This document shows, in pieces, positions 38,501 through 50,500 of a stretch of 64,000 nucleotides of DNA. The notes beneath the pieces are model-generated. The model saw only the letters and a list, made by a program, of their open reading frames with translations, was not told where the DNA came from and did not search any database. Source of the DNA: Branchiostoma floridae. Its lineage: Eukaryota; Chordata; Leptocardii; Amphioxiformes; Branchiostomatidae. The DNA lies in the NCBI RefSeq assembly GCF_000003815.2, contig NC_049995.1:4302572-4366571 (forward strand), written 5' to 3'. Made by a program: the position numbers and the translations under genes. The stretch's first letter is position 1. Each line of letters begins with the position of its first letter.

Positions 38501-41500
38501 ACCACATGGTCTGAAAATGTAATCTGTCGTGTCTTTTTCTGTTCACATTCACATCTGTAAAATATGCTTAGGGGTGGCGCCCATCTCCATTTCTGTAGCC
38601 CTTGGGCCACACATTTGTGCGAGCCACTACAGCAGGAGGCTAGTCCACTGGTAGTGATGTGTGTTTAACTCCTATACTCTTCCTCATTAGTGCCAAGTGC
38701 TATGCAGAAAAAAGCAGCATGTACCATTTTAAAGTCTTTGGTATGACTCAGCCGGGGATCGAACTCACTACCTACCGAATGCAAGGCAAGCACTCTACCC
38801 ACTCGGCCATCGCACTGGTACAAAATAAAATAACCACAAAAGTAAATAAAATATACAGCACCCTTAAGACAGAGGGTTAACCACCCCTTATGCCCGCAGG
38901 CTATCATAGACGGATCATCACAGACACATCAAATACCCAGGTATAAATTGGACCTACACAGGAAACCTCCCAAAACCCGCCACAAATTGCGACTTAATTA
39001 AGTCCAAAGGGGCTTCACGTGTCTCCCAATCTAGGGTTGGGAAATTAAAGACTTGGTTCATCCATAAAGCTGTAGGAATGTGGCTCTCAGCGGAGGCGGT
39101 GACCTCGATCTTAAGTCTAGTGGTCGTGCTTCTTGTGGGGAAGAGCGGAAAGTGGCCATTAGTTTGTCAGTGGTGTGCCCTGCGACGTCCCTCACAGGAC
39201 TGGAAAAAATTGTTTTTGCTGGGTGTGTTCTTTTTATTTCTTGACCTCAATCTTAAGTATAGTGGTTACATGTGCTTCTTGTGGGAAAGAGCGGAAAGTG
39301 GCCATTAGTTTGTCAGCGGTGTGCCCTGCGACGTCCCTCACAGGACCAGACTGTTATTACCGGTATGTTTTCCCCAATGGGAGAAAACATATTTCTTTTT
39401 GCTGGTGTTTTTATTTTTACTTCTTCTCCTTCTGTCAGGAACCAATCAGAGCATAGAACTGCCGTGAACCAATGAGAATAGACCTGGGTAAGGATATTTG
39501 CTGTATATTGTAAGCATAAGCAATTTCATTTTGTGCTCGCACACAATACTACATATGGCCAGCCTTAAATGCATTGAAGCTCATAAATTGACAGACAAGA
39601 AAACAATTGAAACTTCAAATTTTGAGAGCTTATAGGATTTGACTAAAAACATAAACTTATGCCAATATTTAATACCAGAGATTCTCACTCTCTCAGATTT
39701 GCTTTTCTCATATCCTTGCTACTTTTCCTGTGCAGGATTTAATGACGTCACCTTTTCACCTTACCACCACCCTTCAAGCCGATTCTCCCCGGTCCGTCCC
39801 TTCCATACATACTGATCAGCCTGCTACAGAACTGTTCCTACAGAACATATCATCCAAAGGGCAGAGGTGACCCTGTAAACCACTTGCCGAACTCCTGGCC
39901 ACAGCTTCCATCTCCCAGTACATTGACCTTTGACCTTTCCTTGATAGCTTACACTCTGCTGTGTTCTTGACCAGTCCTGGCTACTGGCATGTGTAGGTGG
40001 TGTGGAAATGTATTTACTCCCTAAAACCTTGTGTGCCAAGGTACATACATAATGTATTTTCCCCAGATTTGTTCTTGATTTTGAGTCTCGGAACCAGAAC
40101 AGTAACTTGGTGTGGACATACAATGTACACACATGACATACTTACCTTGGGCCTTGACATAAATGGCTTCAACACAGCATTAAGGTCACTCTGTGTCTTA
40201 ATTGGGTTGACTCTATATCAATACATACGGCTACCATTGATTGAAAGAGTAACGTTACAGACTGGGATGTTTTGAGCACTTACACAAATGTGCATTTCAT
40301 AGCTATGGTGTAAATCCATTTACTTTCATCCTAATTTTAGTTAACAGTATAGGAAAAGGAGCTTTCTATTCATAGAATAGTTTTACAAGCCCTTAGGTGG
40401 AAAATATTTCTATTTACTAAGTTCCTACAAAAAGCCTTAGTTTGGGGAAATTCCAACAACCAGATACTCACTCACTCACTCACTCACTCACTCACTCACT
40501 CACTCACTCACTCACTCACTCACTCACAGTCACAAACTATCCAGTTCTATGTCTCACAACAAAAAAGTAAGAACATAAAGAAGCATACTTCTAAATGGAA
40601 CAAAAATGCAAGCAATGCCAAGAGAATTCCTGGTAACAAGAAAGCAGTTACAGGCACATCAAAATTGCCTTTAACTAAGACCTTTCCTTCCATCAACAGC
40701 GAAAGATGAACGATCACATGTACATGCACAAGACTTGCTTCCATTCCACTTCAAAGGCACGCTCACTTGGCCGAGCCCCAAGATAAGCAACCTCTGTGTG
40801 GAGGTCAGTCTTGAGTAATGCCTGAGCTTACAGCAACGTGTCCCCAGCAATGTTCCATTAGTGAGTTACAAGTGTGTGTATGAGAGGGATTCACTACACT
40901 ATCATGCCTCTGACGTCACTGCAGTGAGGCCTAGGGAAACAAATGTTGTGTTTCTTGTTTCCCTAACTAGGGTTGGACAAGTCTAGTAATTGTCCTGGGC
41001 AAGTGAAAGTGCTGATCGGACAAGTACTTGTCTTAAGCTAAGGGCACAACCCGCCGTACGTGCAAATATGTGCTATCTACACGCCAAAAACATGGGCAAT
41101 CTTTTTGGATCTGTAAGTGGTACACATGTAAGTACCGCTTCCGTACAAACTCGTAGGGAATCCAATGGATTTTGGAGCAGGCAGACACGCCATAGAACTT
41201 CACGTGCAGGCAAAACGTTGTGTGCCATCGGGCTGCGGATTCGCCCCCCGTACGTGCCAGTACGGGCGACGCGCCTGCCCTGTACATACTTAACGTTTTC
41301 AGAAATCCGTGACGAATGTGGCCTCCAAAAAAATGTACGGACAAATTGCACGTACGGCGGGGTAGCTTTACACCACTTGTCCGATTGGCCAAGTAAGTTT
41401 TATCCACGAGTGAGACTTTTATATACTTGTCTAGTAATACTTTTCACAGTCAAGCATTGTTCAACACAGAAAAATGGAGCCAATAATAAAATACATTGTA

Positions 41501-44500
41501 ATTCCATTGCTAGAAGTGAAAATACAATAATTGCCATTGGAAAAATGTTCGAATTTCAGGCAAGTGAAGAGTTGGTTTGGCTAGTAAATCTTTTATGTGC
41601 TTGCCTGATAGGACAAAACTTGTTAAACTCAGTAGTAGTACTAGTGCTACATGTACCTACCCTAGAAAAACCTGCCGACCCTAGACTTTTTTTGGGGTGG
41701 GCAGTGGAGTCACATAGCTTCCAGTTAGAGTTTTTATTCGGCCTGCTTGCCATTGAAGTAAAAACACTGCTTGTCCTATCTAATGATGAATGATAAATGT
41801 ATTTATTATGCACAAAATTAAAGTTTGACATTGAAAAACAAGCGTCGTCATGGATTTCAGATTACTTTGTTTAACTGTAATACTTCTCTAATAGGCTGCA
41901 ATGTTACGCATCACTAGAGTTTTGGCCAGCCTAAAAAAAATTACAAGAAAAACAAAGATATTCCCTACCTACCAACCATACATTGCACTTATTTCAGGGC
42001 TGAAACAGGAAACACAACATCTTTTTTCCTGGGCCTGAATGATATATACGCTGGGTGCGTGAGACTGCCAAACTGTTGGTTGGCTATCTCTCTAACGTGC
42101 CAGGTAGACTATGCCCACAACAATTAGGGAAGAGTACTCGCAAGGCAACTAAATTGCCTGCTTTAGTTCTTTTCTCGGAAAATGGGTCTGGAGGGTAACT
42201 TGGTTTGAACAGCTATCACAGCATGAGAGTGATTTAAAGAGATTTTCCTGGAAAGTGATGTTAGATTTCATTGCTTTGAGTAACCTTAAGTGAAGACTTG
42301 GTATTGAGAAGAGGATGTGTGCTGTACATTATAAAATGGTAGCAACTAAATCAAGATTTTCCTGGAAGAAAGGTCTTTAGACGGTAACTTGCCTTAAGTG
42401 GGTAACACAGCAAGAGGGTTATTCCGAGAATTCCAGAATCCAAGAAATGTCTCAAGAGTTATAATAGGGTCTAAAGTTAGGGTTTTAAGTCAGGGTCTTA
42501 AGTTAAGGTCTTAGGTTTGGGTCTTAAGTTAGGGTCTTACGTTTGGGTCTTAAGTTAGGGCCTAAAGTTAAGGTCTTAAGTTAGGGTATTAACTTAGGGT
42601 CTTAAGTTAGGGTCTTAAGTTAAGGTCTTCAGTTAGGGTCTTATGTTTGGGTCTTAAGTTAGGGTCTTACGTTTGGGTCTTAAGTTAGGGCCTAAAGTTA
42701 AGGTCTTAAGTTAGGGTATTAACTTAGGATCTTAAGTTTGGGTCTAAAGTTAAGGTCTTAAGTTAGGGTATTAACTTAGGATCTTAAGTTTGGGTCTAAA
42801 GTTAAGGTTTTCAGTTAGAGTCTTAAGTTAAGGTCTTCAGTTAGGGTCTTATGTTTGGGTCTTAAGTTAGGGTCTTATGATTGGGTCTTAAGTTAGGGTC
42901 TAAAGTTAGAGTCTTATGTTTGGGTCTAAGTTTAAGGGTCGTAAGTTAGGGTCTTAAGTTAAGGTCTTATGTTAGGGTCTTAAGTAAGGGTCTTAAGTTA
43001 GGGTCTTAAGTTAGGTTGAGACCTTTTGACCCTTTCACCACTTTCAAATGCATTCTACGAAATGAAGGGAATACTGGGTACAACAATGCACTTTAACTCT
43101 AGCACATTTCAACAGTTTCCCACTATTGCTGCATGATGAAGTGTTCAAAGATCTTTCAAACTGCACTCCAGAAACATTAAGATGAACATTACAGACGCGA
43201 TAACTCAGTGAAAAGCGGCTGACGTCAACCACAAGTGTTCCCATGAGCCTCCTAATGGCATCAAAGTGTCTCTTGGTGCGGAAAATGGTATCGTAATAGC
43301 TCATCGTCTGGGCCAAGCGAACAATTCGGGAGACTATTACAACACTGTCTCATCCCCCATGCTGATATTTCAGTCTTCTGATGTATGGGTACTTTGTACA
43401 TGTATGCCCAACATATCAAGTGCAGGATTGGGAAATCAATGCATTTTTGGTAAAAAGTGCACACTCAGAAAAAAGTTGGTACCCAACTGTTGAAAATGGT
43501 ATCGTAATAGCTCAGCGTCTGGGCCAAGGCAACAATTCGGGAGTCTATTAGTATTACAACACTGCTTCATCCCCCATGCTGATATTTTAGTCTTCTAAAG
43601 CATGGGTACATTGTATGTCCTACACATCAAGTGCAGGGTTGGAAGTTCATTTTTGGTAAAAAGTGCACACTCAGAAAAAAATTGGTACCCAACTAGTTGA
43701 AAATGGTACCATAATAGCTCAGCTTCTGGGCCAAGCGAACAATTCGGGAGTCAATTACAACACTGTTTCATCCCCCATATTGCATGCTGATATTTTACAC
43801 TTTTGATGCATGAGTAATGTTGTATGCCCTACATATCAAGATTTAGTGCAGGGTTGGAAGTTCATTTTTTGGAAAAAAAGTCACGGAAAAAAGATGGCAC
43901 CCAACTATTCTGTAAAATTCTATTGCTTATAATAACTTCAGAATTCTTGACAGGCAATACAACAAAGGTTTTCAAATTGTTTCTGACATTTAAACTATGA
44001 AAAGAATAATGTAGTTATAAGTGAAAACCCAGACAAGTATCATGACGTAGGAGCACCAGTACACCAACAGTCAAAAGTTAGGTTCACAGCTTCAATTGTG
44101 GATGCACCTAGGACTTCGTGCACTGAAGTTTTTCCTTTATACCAGGAAAACAGAGTTAGTAGTCGTGGAAGGCGATAAAGATGAAAAGCAAGTCTTAGTC
44201 CTGTAAAATGTATGAGGCATTATTCTGGCTTTCCATTTAGAGTTCTGCAACAGATTTGGCACTTATACTAGTTATAGTGGATGTTTTACGCAAGGAGTAA
44301 TATATATGTTATGATCATATTTATAGGCTAAGATTTAAGTAAAATATTTCCAATCTATATTTATCTCACATCCCTCAAGCTGAAGACTGATTAATGTGCA
44401 AAGTCTTACCGACAGTAGCACTGGAAACTCTAAATTACACATAATAGCTTGACACCATTACAGACACCAGTGACATTTTTATTCCCGTTCTACACTCTTC

Positions 44501-47500
44501 TTAATGCCAAAGGAAATGGAAGCAGCATATTTGATAGACTCCTAAGCCTTCTGGCAGTGAACAAAGTAAGCGTTATCCTGCCGCTGTAATTCCATAATCG
44601 CTCTATACAATCAAAATGAGCGCTCAGAATATTGTGCGTTAGAATTTATGGTTATGTAAGCGTTAGGTTGATCCCGGGACGGTACTTCCCTTTTCTGGCA
44701 CAATTTTATGGAACTCCTTACACTCACATTTAAGAGCAGCTACAACAACCAGTACTTTGAAAACAATGTAAACAAGGGAATATCACGATATATTGTTTGA
44801 ACTGTTATTCACTTATCATGATATTGTTGCATTTCACATTGGTATGAAAATCCATTCCCTTGTCATTTCATTCATATACTAGATGTATATGGCATTTAAT
44901 TATTCCGGCTTTCAATTTAGAATCTAGTCATTTCATTCTACTTAATATGTTTTTCAGTCATATGATGTTAATATAGAAAATGATATTATGTATTGGTTAT
45001 TCCTAAGTTGCTATGATTTGTATTGACAGGTATATGCGTTAATGTTAGTTTCCCCTTGCAATGTTACTTTTATTTTTATTTGATATGTTTGTACATGTAT
45101 ATCTGGGGTTACCCCCCAGGGCACATTGAAAACTATAATGGCGATATGTCCCCCTTGTTAAGTAAAGTAAATAAAAACAAACAAACAAACAAACAAACTT
45201 ACGAAAGTTGCGTTAGCAGCTGCGATGGCGGTGGTGATGACCCGGCACCAGTCCGAGACCTCCGTGACATCGTTACAGTGGAGCACGGCCGACGTCACGC
45301 CGTCTCCGCCCCACACCTCGAACGAGTTCGGTCTGAAATGTATCCATCGCAGACATGAAATTCACTGTCATGTCAAAGTTTCACCATTTAGATATAAGAA
45401 AAGTAAAGGTGGAATTTACATTCAGAGAATATACATTATGTATATTTAAGTTGTTAAAGCCACACCAATTTAATCTTTAGGTTCACAGACATTCTAATGT
45501 TAAAAGAGTTACCAAGCCCTTAAGATCAAACAGAAGGCTGGGGGACAAACGTGTATCTTACAAAGTTTAACTGTGCCAATACACATTGTCAATTGTATTT
45601 CAATCAGCAAAGTTTTTGTAAAGTCTGACAACTACATGTAACAAATTAGATTGGAATGCTGTGGCCATAACTAGTAACTTAATGGTGGTTGTAACATTTT
45701 ACACGAAGGAAGAAAGAAATAAGTTATCTCTAAGCCTTTGAACTGCTAGTGCCAGTTAGGATCTAATTTTTAAGATAAATAAAGAACAAAATTTGAGAAA
45801 TGATATTTTTTTTAAACATACTAGAAAAAACTCGTCCAAGTCTTCGAAGAATTGAAATGCCATTCCATTGAAATACCACCAAACTGAAAACTCAATCGCA
45901 TGCCACAATTGACCTTGCCATTGACTCCAACATAAACATCCTTCAATTGGCCACAAATTCATTTCCGCACCTTGAAGTTGAAGCCAATACTTTCACAAAT
46001 TTCCCAAAGGCTCAGTTTCTTTTAATAACGTTCTCGAAGTCCTGCCTATATCGGAGCACAAAGATGCTAAAAATCTTGGCATGTGTACTTAGCACAATAC
46101 CCAAGGGCTCTTTTAATGGGCTTGACATGGATCAAGTTTTGGCATCCAATTTTCTGAATTGACTGCAACTTTAATAACCTTACCATTCACTGGAAAAGTT
46201 TGTTACTTCAAGAGGGATCTGTCTATCAAAGTCAAGTTTACAACTCCATTGGGGGAACCTTTATGTAGCTATACATGTATGTATGTAGTACTCACACAAA
46301 TTGTTTTCAGGATGATGTCAAATGTGTTGGTACCCTTCTAGAAAGTTAAATTTCATTTATTGATATTATGGAAAGTGGGACAAAGGGCTTTATGATTTTT
46401 GGCAACTATTTATTACTAGGTTCTATGACTTTTCTTAACTGTTGGACAAAAGATATTTTTGGACAATGCTAGAAGGAGGAAGACCTCTGTGGCTTAGAGT
46501 CACTCAGTGGAAAGTGGAAGAAAAAGTTCTATGATTTTTGCCGACTATTCTTTAATTTTTAATTTTAATAACGGTTCAATTAAATGACTTTTCATGACTG
46601 TTGGACAAAAGATATTTTTGGACAATGCTAGAAGGAGGAAGACCTCTGTGGCTTATAGAGTCACTCAGTGGAAAGTGGAAGAAAAAGTTCTATGATTTTT
46701 GCCAACTATTTTTAAATTCTAAATTTAAGGTTTTATGACTATTCACAACTGTTGGACTAAAGATATTTTTAGACAATGCTAGAAGGAGGAAGACCTCTGT
46801 GGCTTAGAGTCACTCAGTGGAAAGTGGAAGAAAAAGTTCTATGATTTTTGCCGACTATTTTTTAATTTTTAATTTTAATAAGGATCAATATGACTTTTCA
46901 CGACTGTTGGACTAAAGATATTTTTAGACAATGCTAGAGGGAGGAAGATCTTGGTGACTTCCAGAGTCACTCCTCTAATGTCTGGAAAGAGTGAAAGAAA
47001 AAGTTCTATGATCTTTGCCAACTATTTTTAAATTCTAAATTTAAGGTTTTATGACTATTCACAATTGTTGGACTAAAGATATTTTTGGACATGCTAGAGG
47101 GAGGAAGATCTTGGTTGCTTCCAGAGTCACTCCTCTAAAAAGAAATAATGTCGGGAGAAGGAAGGAAGATTTTTGCCCACTGACCTGAGCTTGTCTGTAC
47201 CAGTTTGATACTTGGTGAGCGCCGCCATAGCCAGGGGGATGGTCAGGATGTTGGTCCAACGTTTCTCGTAACGGCCTCCCGTCAACGGTACTGTCGGACT
47301 TCTGGGCGGTGTCTGAAAATAGCAACAAAAAAAATTCATAAAGAAGTAACTCAAAACAAGGCAATTGGAGTTATATTGTACATCATTCCTAACCAATACT
47401 GCCTTACAATCATCCACTGTTCAAAGTAAGGACTTTGAACCAGTTCATTCTGCAAATAACTGTAGTAACTATTAAATTTCTTGTTTCAACAATTGGGAGA

Positions 47501-50500
47501 AAGCTGTGAAATCTGTACTAGTTAAACCTTGGTTGAGAAACAAATTTTAGATTTACAAAAATCAATCATTTGTTATTTTCTCATCCTTACGTCTATAACT
47601 TCATACATGCAGCAGTTATTTGGCAAGGAAACAATGTGTATTGTAGATTGCTTATTGATTCCAATAGAAACGTCAGCCTTGAAACCTTTGGGGAAATTAT
47701 TCCAACTTCAGAAAACCATTTAGTTCATTGCAAACTATTCTTCAAAAGTGTATCATCCCTAAATCATACTGTAGAATCTACAGTAAATCTGAACATAGAA
47801 TCCCAGAGGCTATTCATTTAACTTGTGGGGAGTTTTGACTCTAAATTGAAGGAATAAATAACACTTTTGATTCACTGTTTTAGGGGAAACAACTACTTGT
47901 CGAAATTAATTTCAGATTTGTCAAAAATATCAGAGTGTAGTATTTGAAGTAGATAACCAAATTATTGATTACCTTACGAATAAAAAAAATTAATGACTGG
48001 AAGCTTGCCCAGTAACATACTTGACTTCCCAGGTTGGCACTTGCTATAATAACTAATGAAATTAAAGAACAGCTTTCAGAATTCTTGAAATCTTTATGTA
48101 AATCTATGAGAAATGTATTGATTCAAGATAATAATCTGGAAAAGATCAAGTTTTTATTAGGAAAATGATTTTCAAATGGAAAAAGTACAATGTAAAAGCG
48201 CCTTTTACACGTTTTTGTATATACAGTGTATTAGGCTGTCTCAAATTGATAACATTCAGTCTACAAAGGTATCACAATCATTATGTTAAATGACAAAAGT
48301 ACCTGTTCTTAATTTTTAAAGAAATTTAAAAAAAAACTGTTAAGTTAAATATTACAGAGCATACTGTAACATGATTCAGTTAGCATATAAAAATCAGAAA
48401 TCAAAACAATTACAACCTCAATTACATCCTTACATGACTACAGGACCACATGGTTGGAATATGCAGTTTACAAGGTAGATGCTAGGGGGCCAAAATTCAA
48501 CCTCCACTTTTTTTAATACAGACAGCAGAAAATTTCATCATTTTTTATCAAAACCTGCTTTATGCTGAAGGTATTTTAAAAATATCCTGTACAAAAACAA
48601 AGAAAATTTTTTAAAATGCTAGATAAAAATATCGTCTACCTGCCGTGTCTCGTTGATAGAGGTTGTAAATCGTTTCATAAGTCGCGACGTTGAGATCGAT
48701 ATCTGCCGCGCAATAAACCATTACACAGTCTGTGACAAAGCCATCACTGCTGTCAGTATTGCACTCAAGCAAATATTGGAAAACCATACTATCGTTTGCC
48801 CTTCAACCTCTATAGGCTATACAGGCTATAAGGCTTTATATTAGGGAATATGTAACAATAAGACGTGTACATATACATTTTGTATGTGTGTTCACAGTTT
48901 ATATTCCAAATCTAATTATTTTGCCTTTACCCAAACAAATACAACCACTGCTGTCAGTATTGCACTCAAGCAAATATTGGAAAACCATACTAACGTTTGC
49001 CCTTCCACCTCTGTGGGCTAGACAGGCTATAAGGCTTTAAGGGATAAGTGACGATGAGACGTGTACATGTATGATTGTGCATGTGCAGTTTATATTCCCT
49101 ATCTAATGCTTTTTACCCAGAAATCATTTGACCTGTAAAGCCGGTACAACCCCCATTTGGTGTAAAACACCAGGTTGTTGCATAATTCTAAGGTAATCGC
49201 AACACTGGGTGGGATTTGGACCATGCCATTTGGTAGACAGTTGGTTGAGAATGGGCACTGGCCTGACTGGACAGACATGAAACATGGCTGTACAGGGCTC
49301 TTTATAATTATAGACACAATTTACATTTTGACTATGCCTAGAATTGCTCAACATCTGCATGTAGTTCAAGGTAGCCTTTACCAGGCTCCGCAGATTGCTA
49401 GACAAATACGAAATAGTAGAAATTGGACAAATAGTAAGAGGGAATAGTATGCTAGGGCCAGACAGAGGAGTCAGTAAAAGACCCACGAAGCCTGTGCATG
49501 GTTGTGCATTGACTCCTCTAGTTAAGCCGTCCGGCTCCCCTAACATACGATTCCCTCTATTTGACCAATTTCTACCATTTGACCAGCAATCCGCAGAGCC
49601 TGGTAGAGGCTAAGTAGTTCGCCACATTTGTCAAAGCTTCCAATTATGATATATTTGTGCCTCAAGGCTTGTACCTCATTTTCCAACGAGGCCAAGCAAG
49701 AAACAAGCACAAGAGGAAACAAGGTAGAAAATTGAACCTATTTTCCACGACATAATTGAACATGGAACTTGGACCTCACGCTTTGCTTAAGTCATTTGTT
49801 TGAAGACAACTCATTTCACACTTGAGATTTCTTACAAAATTAGAATGGAGACATTTGCCACAAGACATGTCTTATTTCACATTTCACAGAGAAGTTTTTT
49901 GACCAACAAAAGACAATGTTAGAGACCTTATCTCACCTTATGTTCATCAAAATTTTCTCTTACACTCAAGTTCACTTTAACACACACAAAAACAAACAAA
50001 CATACCAAAAATGATACCTACATTTTCAAGGAGATAATGAAACAAAAGACTATGAGTTATTGGGAACTCCTTATATTGACCTGGCCTTGGTATTAATCTA
50101 TAAGGTAACACTGCCCTCCAAATGGAAAATTTACAGAATGGTTACAAGGAAAAGCTCTCCTTGTTACAGCCTAAAATAGCTGATTGATTTTAGTGTTCTG
50201 AATCTCAACTAACCCCTAGTAGTGAGGTGCACCAGGCCATGACAGTCCGGCTGCTTTTAATGCTGTCTAGTTTCTGGAAATGACTCTTAAGTTCTGTAAG
50301 TTTCTGTCATTGAGTTTCAGACTTTCTACAATATATCAACCAAATGACAACCATCTGTTAAGCCCCTGTCACTTAGTCACAGTGCTTTGTCAGACTCACA
50401 GAGTCACATAGGACAAGACTAGGAGACTTGTGAACATCATTCAATCCCTACAGATGGCTTGACGATTGAGCAAAGACCTGCCATTTATCACTGCCAAAAA

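Noticed and set aside
38722..38818. tRNA gene on the minus strand
   Set aside because: A and B boxes are present, but the sequence does not close into a clover-leaf and is followed by a SINE body repeated at 54872-55113.
40990..41793. 267-codon open frame
   Set aside because: Crosses the junction of two nested MITEs and is made of palindromic repeat sequence; no protein-like motif.
42464..43015. True interstitial telomere repeat
   Set aside because: TTAGGG occurs within a 13-bp unit, not as consecutive hexamers.
49124..49546. 140-codon minus-strand frame
   Set aside because: Lies largely in the palindromic MITE at 49372-49612 and has no recognisable domain.
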